From Mytilus galloprovincialis (lineage: Eukaryota; Mollusca; Bivalvia; Mytilida; Mytilidae), in contig NC_134841.1 of assembly GCF_965363235.1 (NCBI RefSeq), forward strand, positions 52,907,078-52,971,077: a DNA stretch of 64,000 nucleotides. Reading direction: 5' to 3'. Every line of letters starts with the position of its first letter. Position 1 is the stretch's first letter. A program made the position numbers and the translations under genes. Below are positions 23,435 to 43,020 of this stretch, in pieces. The notes beneath the pieces were generated by a model. That model worked only from the letters and a program-made list of their open reading frames with translations. It had not been told where the DNA came from and searched no databases.

Positions 23435-24865
23435 ATTTTCATCGCATGTTTATGAATTTGCGTATATTGGCCTCTTTGAAAGGGTCTGGGAGAAATGTCT
23501 TTTTTTTTCAATTGAGTAATATTTTTTTTCAAATTTTATTACCAATCAAGGCAGTCTTTTAAAAATTTCAGCCAAAATTTTGAGAGAAAGGGTGAGGGGT
23601 ATAAAATATGATTTCTAACAGAAACATGTACATGTACATCCCATATCAACTTTTTCTTTTCAAATTTCTTAGCTAATATGTATTTTTTCAATCATTTAAA
23701 ACAAAGAACTTGAATTAATATGCATTTTGTTCTTAAAACAGAGAAAAATCACAAATTTACAAAATTGACATCATGGTAAATTTGACTTGAAAAAGCATCA
23801 AAATATGATAAAACTTTCTTATATTAACACCTACCTATAGTTTTTTTTAAGTTAAATTTATTCATCTTTATTGAAAGTATGAATACAAGTTTAATTGATT
23901 TTTTTCACAATATTAGCCCAAAAATTAGCAAAAACTGATGAAAAATGGGAAAATCATCGAAATTTGGGCAGCCAAATCTGTAGCAAAAAAAGAAATGCAC
24001 CGCCGTATGAATTTTTCTTCACCAACTATTTTTTTTACAGTCATATAAACCAAAAAATCAAGTTAAGAAAAAAAGTTTAATTCTAGAATTAGTTGGCTTC
24101 TCAGAGGTGTACATCCTTAAGTTCTTAAGTTTGATACTTGTAGTAAAGCTTTATATTTAGGACTATCAACATAAAATCAGTTAGTAAAGAAGGCCAGACA
24201 TTTCAGCCTATGCACTATAGTTTTTCACTAAGTCAGAATGTTGCTCCCATAGACTGTCAAAAAATAAAAAAAAGTTTTTATAATTCCTACCTACATGTAG
24301 GCTACCCATACTTATTTTTAGATGTAACTTGAACCACTTACACTAGTTTATTTGGTCTTAACTCCTTTCTGATCATATACTTACAGGACTTACCTTTTGT
24401 ATGTGTTGTTAATTTGCACTTGTCATGATTGTCTGTGATATACATGAAATATTTGCCACTGCACGTGAAGCAAAAATATACCCTTTGGCTTAGAATATAA
24501 GTAAAATAAATGACTAGTGACTACTGTCAAAGCTGTGTATCTGGAAAATGTGACTTAGCATGGACTAGATAATTGAAATTCAAGTACATTTTCTGTTTTA
24601 GAAAAATTGAAACTTAAGTTTAAAGATTCATGAAAACAATGGTGTTAGACTTTTTTTTCTAAATGCCTTCACATATAGAGCTGATGTGCAAGTCTACAAT
24701 GATGCTGGTTATACAGTTTTATAAGCTTACCTGGCCAAAATCTGTTCTTAATGGAGAAATTATGATGTGGGTGGGGGCATGGGCAAAAATGTTCTGAATA
24801 TTGAGCTCTTTCAATTGTTCCATGATGTCAAAACTGTCATGACTTCTTATAGGAGTTATTGTCCT
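23435..24865. other. Intergenic; contains one short repeat tail
   Basis: 24,120-24,225 is a tail-only copy of the 7.2-8.2 kb repeat (GTAAAGCTTTATATTTAGGA, CAGTTAGTAAAGAAGGC, GACATTTCAGC). The rest is AT-rich without ORFs of note. Confidence 0.5.
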
Positions 24866-26110
24866 TTAATGATTTTTAGCTCATACAAAGAGCTTTTCTC
24901 ATCACTTTGCGTTCGTCGTCGTCTTTTAACCTTTCAAAAAATCTTCTCTGGAACAGCTGGGCCAAATTAAACCAAACTTGGCCTAAATCATCCTTAAGGT
25001 ATCTAGTTAAAAGAATGTTAAGTTTATGTGTTTTGGTCTGTTTTTCTTGTATACTGTATGTAATAGGTCTACTATATTTGGTGTATGGAATGATTGTAAG
25101 GTGCAAATGTCTAGCTGTCAGGTTCATCTGACCTTGATCTCATTTCATGGTTCGATTGTCAATGTTTAGTTTTTGTCGAGCCTGAATTTTGTCGCAGAAA
25201 GCTCGACATAGGGAAAGTGGCGGCTATGGCGGCGGCGGCTTTAGCTAACTTCTTAAAAGCTTTATATGTTAGAAGGTGGAAGACTTGGATGCTTCATACT
25301 TTGTATTTAGATCGGCTTCGTGTTCCGTCTGTCACATGTCCATTGTCCTTGACCTCATTTTCATGGTTAAGTGACTACTTGGGAAAAAAAATTGTTTGTA
25401 ATGTTAATTTATTTGTTAGTATGAGTAATAGAATAACTATATTTGGTATGTGCGTACCTTGCAAGGACCTCATGCCCGTCACAGTTTTCACTTGACCTCG
25501 ACCTCATTTCATGGATCAGTCAACAAAGTTAAGTTTTTATGGTCAAGTCCATATCTCCGATACAGGTCTAGTTTGTCTCTTTGGCACATTCCCCATTTCC
25601 ATTCTCAATTTTACTAGTATATTCGGTGTAATTAAGGACTATAAGGCGTACATGTCCAACTGGCAGGTGTCATCTGACCTTGACCTCATTTTCATGGTTC
25701 TGTGGTTATAGTTATTTTTTTATCTTTTGGTCTGTTTTTTATATACTGTATGCAATAGGTCTACTATATTGGGTGTATGGAAATATTTTAAGGTGTACAT
25801 GTTAGTCTCGCAGGATTTATTTGACCTTGACCTCATTTTCACGATTCATTGCTCAGTGTTATATTTTTGTGCTTTGGTCTGTTTTTCTTAAACTATAAGC
25901 AAATTAGGTCAATTATTATATATTTGTTGTATGGAAGGATTGCAAGCTGTACATGTCTGCTTGCCAGTTGGCATGTTTCATCTGACCTTGATCTCATTTT
26001 CTTGGGTCATGTTAAGATTATGTGATATTTGTAAAGATTTATTGTTAGGACTATATTAACATAAAATCAATGGTAAAGAAGGCAAGACATTTTAGCATGT
26101 GACTCTTGTT
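24866..26110 (+). repeat. Composite dispersed repeat: TTTTAGCTCA unit plus TGACCTTGACCTC unit
   Basis: 24,870-25,010 matches the start of the repeat at 40,387 (TTTTAGCTCA...GAGCTTTTCTCATCACTT, CTGGGCCAAATT, CAAACTTGGCC). 25,010-26,110 then repeats the subrepeat array of 7,195-8,205. An intervening block at 25,170-25,330 (GTCGAGC...GCTCGACATAGGG) brings a short inverted pair and a GGCGGC run. Non-coding. Confidence 0.8.
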
Positions 26111-26339
26111 GTGTTTTTGTCTGTTTTTCACTAACATTAAGGAGTATGTACCCTTTTGATGTTTCAATGCTAAACATATGGAAATTTTATAGAAAATCCA
26201 CAGCCCTTCCCCTTGTACCATTTGATGCTTGATTGATTCTTGGTATGATTGTGTGTGTGTGGGGGGGGGGGATCAGTGCTACAAATATGAACACATTTGG
26301 TTTTAACTTGACCTCATTGGCATGGATCTTTAAATATGT

Positions 26340-26440
26340 TCAGATTTTCTATTGCTTGTAGTAAAACCTTTAAATAAAATTGACATAAAATGATTGGTCG
26401 GTAAAGCAGGAGAGACATTTCAGCGTGTGCACTCTTGTTC
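26340..26440 (+). repeat. Tail-only copy of the TGACCTTGACCTC repeat
   Basis: Has AAAACCTTTAAATAAAATTG, GGTAAAGCAGGAGAGACATT and TCAGCGTGTGCACTCTTGTT, the terminal blocks of the repeat at 7,195-8,205. A G-run (26,264-26,273) and GT-run precede it. Confidence 0.8.
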
Positions 26441-26555
26441 CAGACTTGGAATCTTTGTAACATGCTTTATTTTATTTTTTTGAAGACAAACACAATCTAA
26501 TTTATGATCAATTAATTTAAACCTTAGAATGAAGGAAAACATTATTGAAATAAAT

Positions 26556-26615
26556 TTGTAATGTTTAACTAAGTTTTGTAATGTTTAACTAAGTTTTGTA
26601 ATGTTTAACTAAGTT
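26556..26615 (+). repeat. Three perfect 20-bp tandem repeats
   Basis: The unit TTGTAATGTTTAACTAAGTT is present three times without a mismatch. Perfect identity implies recent slippage or expansion. Confidence 0.95.
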
Positions 26616-26945
26616 ATTCTGTGTTCTATTAATTTTTACCAGTTCTAGAAATCCTCTATAGGCTAGCTTCATTTCTGTATGAGCTCAATCTTGTAAATTA
26701 TTTCATTCAACTTAGTAATTAGTAAATAGAGGCCACTGTACAAACTTCAACGATGAGCAAACCACAAATTGCACATAGTAAATTAAAAAAAATGAAATAA
26801 GCACTATATACTTGTATATAGTTTCATAAAATTTAGAAAACTACATGTTGGCATTTTGTAAGCAAATAATTTGTAGACATTCCCTCATACTACCTGAAGT
26901 ATGTCTGATACAAAACAATGTGTATTAAAAGCAACTTGATGATCA

Positions 26946-27620
26946 ATTTCAATAGGTTAACAAAGGAAAAGACTTTTTGTGTTTCTGGAACTACTTCTGT
27001 AATTTCAAACCATCTACTTTCTCACAAAGTGACTTAGGAATATTTTTAAAAGTTTCATATGATCTTCCTTCTTTATGAGGAAATGGCAAAATTTCTCTTA
27101 AATCCTCCATAATAACACATATTTCATCATCATAGCTTTTAATTTTGTGTCGTTTGGCTCTAACAAAAGTTCCAACTTCAACGTCAATGTTTCTTGCAGT
27201 TTTGTGTATGCTTGGTATAGTGCTCAATTGTTGAATTTTCTTTATTTAAAAACATATGTTTAATGTGTTTTTTGCTTTCTTTTACATTCCATTCTTATAC
27301 TAAATCAGCTGGAACCGATTGCCATCTTCCCTTCCATGGAGGTTTACGAAGCTAGCAGAGAATACCTGACAGACTTCTTGTAAACCCATTACAGAATATT
27401 GCTATTCGTAAACTCTCTTTAGTGTACATGGCGCTCAGTATACTTTGGCATCTGAGCTGCACCATCATCATTTTAAGGAGTGGGAGAAACTGTTCTCTTA
27501 CTGGTTCCTTACATAGATTCAGGAAATAGCGAAAGATCAGTCCTACTTCCAATGAGTAATGGGCATAGTCTTTTACCTTGTCAGGTTTCAACTGTTCCAG
27601 TATTCTACTAGTACTATGCA
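26946..27620 (-). pseudogene. DUF6589-like transposon-associated protein, C-terminal remnant
   Basis: Two blocks on the - strand. The upstream block, about 27,613-27,366, reads LEQLKPDKVKDYAHYSLEVG, LIFRYFLNLCKEPVREQFLP and LLKMMMVQLRCQS. The downstream block, 27,227-26,991, reads VRAKRHKIKSYDDEICVIME, DLREILPFPHKEGRSYETFK and LCEKVDGLKLQK, then a TAG stop followed by FQKHKKSF in the same frame. From memory both match the order of C-terminal blocks in DUF6589 proteins, a multicopy family in invertebrate genomes. About 90 residues expected between them are replaced by roughly 140 bp, so the gene is internally deleted. It is probably a dead mobile-element gene, and function is unknown even in intact members. 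Confidence 0.5.
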
Positions 27621-27679
27621 AATAAAGTAAAGGAAAATAAATTGGTTGCGGCAAATTATACAATTTTCGGGAAATTTTT

Positions 27680-28300
27680 CGACAAACTTAATAACATATT
27701 CTGTTCAAATAATTAACATCATCAGAGTCATATAACACTATATAATACTAATACTGTATTATATGTCTCTGACATTATGCAACTGGACAGCAATTAGAAG
27801 AAAAAAAATTCAAAGCGAATGGACCCTGGGCGAACAGGTATTAGGGCGAACGTGAATCAGGGCGAACTGACCCATATTCTGAAAAGAATAACTTCCGGTT
27901 CATACACTTTTTTTCTGTTTCAAGTTATATGAGGTCCATTTGAGGGAATATGGAACTTTATATCCACTTTCCCTGAGAAAAAAACCACAAACATGCTTAT
28001 TAACTACTGCGAAATTCCTAGTTTTGTTACCGTGAAACATGTTTCAAATTTATTTTCATTAATATTGCATCCATTTTGATATTTGTAATGACTGATAATT
28101 TACCCAACTCGGCAACTGTTGTAACTAAGGAAAGTTGTTTACAAGATGTCAAGGAAAGTTTGTAACTTGAAAACATTCCATTAATTTAAATGTACGGTAA
28201 GTGTAATATGACACGTCTCGTCTGCTATGTTAAAACAAACTGAAACTGAACTTCACTTAATTTATTGAGACGAACGTCTTCACATGTATAAAATGGGAAT
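27680..28300. other. Intergenic with a GGGCGAAC motif triplet
   Basis: 27,825-27,880 has three copies of GGGCGAAC at about 20-bp spacing (CTGGGCGAACAGG, TAGGGCGAACGTG, CAGGGCGAACTGA), a repeat remnant I recognise from mussels. Nothing else was seen. Confidence 0.5.
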
Positions 28301-28307
28301 ACTATAA

Positions 28308-28523
28308 TTTGAGCCTTCTTTTACTTTGAGCCAAGGGTCCCTATACTTTAGATTTAAGTTTCATTCTTGGTTATGGTTAGGTTAGGAGATGTTTTAGGTT
28401 AGGGTTAGGCCTTAGGGCTAGTGTAAGGTTTTGGTATGGATAAGGGTACAAGGTTTGGGGTTAAGAATAGTTTACTATAGCTCTTTATTGGTTGGGACCC
28501 TAAAGTAAAAGAAGGCCGTAATT
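28308..28523. mobile_element. Foldback element with TTAGG-rich interior
   Basis: Imperfect inverted ends: GCCTTCTTTTACTTT...GGGTCCC at 28313-28341 and GGGACCCTAAAGTAAAAGAAGGC-type sequence at 28494-28516. The interior contains GGTTAGGTTAGGAG, TTTTAGGTTAGGGTTAGG and CCTTAGGG, degenerate telomere-like units. No ORF. Confidence 0.65.
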
Positions 28524-28639
28524 TGGACAATCAATGATCATTAATTGACTATCCTTCAACAGTTTCTGAAAGATCTTCATAAATGGGTAATATCCTAATT
28601 TTTTAACTAATATGATTCATTTAACAGCCCTACTCATTT

Positions 28640-28920
28640 AACAGCCCTACACGTATAGCTAATACTACCAAAACGGCATGTGTCATACTGGTGACCAGAG
28701 GCAGATGTAGGGGAAGGGGCTCGCCCCCCCCCCCCCCTTTTAAGAAAAAAAATTGGTTGATTATATAGGGAATCACTGAAGCGTGACGGGAGCTGGCCCC
28801 CTCTTAGGCAGCCAGTGGGCCCCCACTTATGAAAATTTCTAGATCCTCCACTTGTGACGTCGTCCTGGTCATATTAATCATGTGATCTATATTGCTTTTC
28901 GGCCCTGTTCAATATTTCCA
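28640..28920 (+). repeat. Dispersed repeat, copy filled by a MITE
   Basis: Flank blocks ACCAAAACGGCATGTGT-ATACTGGTGAC and GTCGTCCTGGTCATAT-AATCATGTGATC are contiguous at 30,085-30,160 but are split here by 158 bp (28,696-28,853). This gives a filled/empty pair. Confidence 0.85.
28691..28858. mobile_element. 158-bp MITE with GTGAC target duplication
   Basis: Body 28696-28853. It starts CAGAGGCAGATGTAGGGG and ends TTCTAGATCCTCCACTT, an imperfect inverted pair (AG-GGCAGAT / ATCCTCC-CT). A C-run lies at 28,724-28,737, and the GGGCCCCC text at 28,818-28,823 is typical of this mussel family. GTGAC flanks it on both sides (28691-28695 and 28854-28858). The homologous site at 30111-30115 has GTGAC once and no insert. 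Confidence 0.85.
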
Positions 28921-29026
28921 ATACGGACCCAGGCAATGAATCCTGAATTACATGTAAACATATACATGTATATTGTGCATAACTAATTCACGATTCATTG
29001 CCAGTCCGTATTGGAAATATAGGCCC
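28901..29026. repeat. Palindrome, TTCCAATACGGAC arms
   Basis: The left arm (28,912-28,950: ATATTTCCAATACGGACC..., GGCAATGAATCCTGAATTA) pairs with the right arm (28,984-29,020) with few mismatches around a 33-bp spacer. The right arm is repeated once more at 29,040-29,075 (GCCAGTCCGTATTGG). Confidence 0.75.
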
Positions 29027-29084
29027 TATATTCACATAATTGCCAGTCCGTATTGGAAAATTATTGGCCCTATATTCACATTTG

Positions 29085-29865
29085 ATGAACAGTCAGGGGA
29101 CTTACTGAAATAAGTGATTTTTAAATCACTTATTTGAGTAGCAAATTCGAGGTTTTGTCACAAATTGGGATTTTGTAGTTTTTTCAAAATTTTAAACACA
29201 TATGTTTAAATAATATCTTGTAATTAGTAAAATGAAAAAATATGAATTTTTTGCTTCTTTTAAGTAGCAAGGTTTATGCCTTTGATGCTATCATTTAGCT
29301 GAAAATTCTATTTTAGTTGAAAAAATGCTATAATAATGGCTTTACATAATGAACTGATACTTTCTTGAAAGATTTTTCACAGCAGTGGGAGTATTTTTCC
29401 TGTGAAGTTCAAGGTTTCATCTTTCAGATTATGTAATAAAATTCTACTGTTCGCGATACAAATTTCACTGTTTGGGGGTGTTGAAATTAGTGGGGGTTAT
29501 TAAAAGAATGATACTTAAAGAAGTGATTTTTGGGAAGGAAATTGAGGTCTGATACTTAAACAAGTGATTTTTATGTCATTATCCTAGATTCAGTACAAGG
29601 TCATCACCTGAAATGACCTGGTCATCCTAGACAACACAGATGTTGGTTCTGATAAGTTAAGATACATGATTAGTCCCTGGATCATTAGTATTCTATATTT
29701 AAAGCTACAATAAAATAAATCACTTCTTCTAGTGATTTATTTGTACTACTTAAATAGGTGATTATTAAAGAAAGACAACTCTAACTTCCAACCTTTATAG
29801 AAATAATTTACTTGAATCAGTGATTTAGAAAATCACTTGTTTAGGTAAGTCCCCTGACTGATGAA
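29085..29865. mobile_element. 771-bp DNA element with CAGTCAGGGG ends, ATGAA target duplication
   Basis: Body 29090-29860. The left end CAGTCAGGGGACTTACTGAA and the reverse complement of the right end CAGTCAGGGGACTTACCTAA match and continue as imperfect inverted repeats (AAGTGATTTTTAAATCACTT motifs, present several times: 29,118, 29,523, 29,560, 29,720, 29,820). The 5-bp ATGAA flanks both sides (29085-29089 and 29861-29865). The interior is AT-rich with no transposase ORF. It is related to the shorter element at 36,381-36,785. Confidence 0.85.
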
Positions 29866-30240
29866 TGTAATACAGAATTCAGAACAAGTCTGTATTGACA
29901 AATGATTGAAAAAGTTAGATTATTTAATAAAAGTGTTATGAGGTCTCGAGGCCAATACAGCAGACCTTGAATCTATATACCAGTGCCAATACAGAAACAG
30001 CCAGTTAATAACTCTAATATACTGTATTAACCATTTATGAAGATCTTTCTCAAACTAAATAATAGGATTAAAACAGCCCTATTACTACCAAAACGGCATG
30101 TGTTATACTGGTGACGTCGTCCTGGTCATATAAATCATGTGATCTATATTGCTTTTCGGCCCGGTCCAATATTTCCAATACAGACTGGCAATATACCTGT
30201 TACTATGTTAATTTATTTATACCTAAATGAATACATTTAA
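29866..30240 (+). repeat. Dispersed repeat, empty-site copy
   Basis: 30,075-30,190 carries the uninterrupted form of the repeat at 28,640-28,920, including GGTGACGTCGTCCTGGTCAT, which has a TGACGTCG near-CRE. It ends with ATTTCCAATACAGACTGG, linking it to the palindrome family. Confidence 0.8.
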
Positions 30241-30390
30241 AAATGTACAGTAACATATTTGTAGACTTTACAGTGTTAAATTACCTTGTTAAAGGTTTGA
30301 ATGTTGAATGGCCTTTCAATGCTACACTGAAATGCAAAGTACTGTGTATCAAACAAATCTTAGAAATTCAAATGTTTTTACAATTTAAAA

Positions 30391-30616
30391 GGGTTCAAGG
30401 GGGCTCGATTAGGTATAAATCCATTTTTTTTAATTTTAAATATAGGATTTTGATATTTTTTTTCTATAAATGAACTTTATCATATACTACGAAATGTAGC
30501 TTATAATAGAAAAATAAAATAAATGGGGTCACCGTTCATTTAATCTCACAATCTGCCTTAGAAAGAAGCATGCATTTTTGTTATGGTACTTATTTTCTGT
30601 TGAACTAATAGTACCC
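30391..30616 (+). mobile_element. Truncated copy of the GGGGGCTC element
   Basis: Begins AAGGGGGCTCGATTAGGTAT and follows the first 190 bp of the element at 32,233 (TATAGGATTT, GAACTTTATCATATACT, GGGGTCACCGTTCATTTAA, CACAATCTGCCT, TTCTGTTGAACTAATAG). It then stops, and the right end is missing. Confidence 0.8.
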
Positions 30617-31245
30617 TCAAGCTTCCTCAACCCTTTCCTCCATAATGATGCCTTTTGACGCCTGTGTAGTGTGTAGTGCCTCAGTTGAAACATCTAACCG
30701 GAACCTACATGTACAAAACAACAACTTTATCAGACTTTATAAAATTTGTATCTAATATAAAAAGGATATTCATGAGAAGATATGACTAGAATTTCATTGA
30801 TGAAATATTCATTTTCACATTGCATTAATACTTTAAACCTGATGATTTTTTTTTATTGAAACAATCCTTTGCAAATCAAGTATGTGTAACAAAGGGGCTG
30901 CTGGCTCAGTCGATATGCCTTGTTACGGGGTCATAATTTTATGCGAAAAATCATTAGAAAAACGTTTACACCAATGACAGGAACTATTTGTTGCAGTTAT
31001 CAAAGATCAAATAGATTCACTTTTGATTATCATTTAATTCCAAGTCCAAGAAATAAACATAGGACAATGTCAATATCAAATGTACGACTCCTAACTGTAA
31101 CTATCTCGACTCTCTGTTCTTACTCTTTATCCACACTAATTCTATTCTCTCCTGTTTTACATTTATTTTCACACAATATGTATACTATTAATCAGACAAT
31201 ACTTCATTTGTAACAATACTCAAATTAATATGACATTTCATTACA
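30617..31245. other. Intergenic, nothing recognised
   Basis: AT-rich. The 97-residue ORF at 30920-31213 has no domain and no splice support. The 5' end of the zinc-finger transcript, if it has an upstream exon, could lie here but I cannot identify it. Confidence 0.35.
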
Positions 31246-31247
31246 CC

Positions 31248-31415
31248 TACAGGGGCGGATGCAGGAATTTTCGAAAGGGGGGGTGCTAACCCAGGGCAAA
31301 GGGGGGTGCAGGGGGTGCAAAACATATGTCCCGATACAAATGCATTGATCGGCAAAAATAAAGGGGGGGTGCGCACCCCCGGAACCCCCCCCCTGGATCC
31401 GCCACTGACCTACAT
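31248..31415. mobile_element. GGCGGATCCAGG-ended MITE, copy 2
   Basis: Ends GGGGCGGATGCAGGAATTTT and CCTGGATCCGCCACTG form a 14-bp imperfect terminal inverted repeat, with G-runs on the left and C-runs on the right making a foldback. Related to 10,995-11,115. No ORF. Confidence 0.75.
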
Positions 31416-31708
31416 GTAGCAATAAGTAACAGTTTTCACACAATTAATATAAAAGATAATTATAAGTCCTCATATAATCCCATTAACACATATTCTCTTA
31501 TATGCTTAATTCTCAATCTGTCACAAATCCTTAAATATCAAATGTCACTAATTAACTCACATTTTGTTTTGACATGTAAATTATTAAATTTGTAAAAACA
31601 GTATTTTTGTAAAAGTCCAATTTTTGAATAAAATAATAAATTAAAATATAAGTCCAAATTAGCCTTATGACATATGTAAAAAAATAAATCCATGGTGGAA
31701 AGGGTTAA

Positions 31709-41892
<10,184 letters not shown>

Positions 41893-42339
41893 GTAAGTTT
41901 TTTTAGCTCACCTGGCCCAAAGGTTAAAATCTCATCTCCAATGTGAACACTGAGCTTATGTTTCAGAAACTACTCATGCATCTCTAATTTATTAACTACT
42001 GATGTAGGATATCATTCAATGTCGATTAACACTTTGAAATATCCCTATAGTAACGGCAAAACGCTAATGAATATTCAATAGATCAGTTAATTACCTGTTA
42101 CCAATTTGGCCATAGATTATTCAGGAAAGACTTGCAGTGTTCCGAATGACTACAGAGGTTGTCCAATATATACTAAGTGTTCACGCAAAAAAGAATGTCT
42201 AATATTGGAGTGAAATTCAGATGAATGTTTTATATTGATACGAAATTGAGTATGATTTGTACTATTTGTAAAGCAGCACCAGCAAATGAATATGAAGTTA
42301 TTTTCCATGATAACTAAAAAAAGATATTTAGTTCAAATG
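41893..42339. other. Downstream of exon E; short repeat start
   Basis: 41,906-41,990 begins like the AGCTCAC repeat (TTTTAGCTCACCTGGCCCAA) but breaks off. The rest is non-coding. Confidence 0.55.
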
Positions 42340-42599
42340 CATATAAAAGAGATGAATAGATATTTACAATCCACTTTAACAGTTTAATAGATTGTTTGAA
42401 ATTTAACTACTAGTATTTAAAGTAGATTTAAGAATTTTATTTGCGTGAACCCCTCAATATATATTGGCGAGTTCTGGATGTGTCTATGGGCCATTCGATA
42501 TCTCTCGGCTGGAACAATTCAATAAAGAGTTGATAATATGACGGAAACTCAATATAAAGATATGATAGATTAAATATTAAATGCATCCATATTATAAAG

Positions 42600-43020
42600 C
42601 AAACTGAGTGCTTAAATTGATATTGTATTTGGTTTGTGCATTTTGCATTATACATCTGGTTTGTACAAACTGGGATTTGCAATAGGTTTAGGAGAAAAAT
42701 GATGTACAATCCCAAGTAACAAATGGAATAGTAGATCTTTAAAATGTATATTCAAATAGTAGCTGTATATTTACACATTTCCATTCACAATTATCCAACA
42801 TTACTTTCAACTGACTTGTGCAAGAATGTACACACTATTACCTATTTTTAATAAAGGTAGTTTAACTTCATCATTATTTCCTTCTATTCACAGCCAATTA
42901 TTTCATTTCAAATGGAAACAACAATTCAGCAACAATCTTTTTAGTGACCAGTCAGCAGTCTAAGTTCATGTATTGCTTTCTTTTTTTTTAAAAGAAATCA
43001 ACTTGTTTATTAACTTAAGG
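42600..43020 (+). repeat. Dispersed repeat, direct copy of 1,660-2,060
   Basis: See the entry at 1,660. Here it has an extra block at 42,775-42,890 and is inserted into the large element, as shown by the left arm being continuous at 18,540-18,550. Confidence 0.75.

Noticed and set aside
27366-27613. Possible host exon on the - strand with AG/GT borders
   Set aside because: The protein block fits a multicopy DUF6589-like family, its next block is broken by a stop, and no neighbouring exons are found; the splice-like dinucleotides are likely chance.
28370-28440. Interstitial telomere
   Set aside because: Units are few and degenerate and lie inside a foldback element; reported only as part of it.
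30900-30945. Possible tRNA-like text GGGGCTGCTGGCTCAGTCGA
   Set aside because: There is an A-box-like start but no B box or foldable arms downstream.
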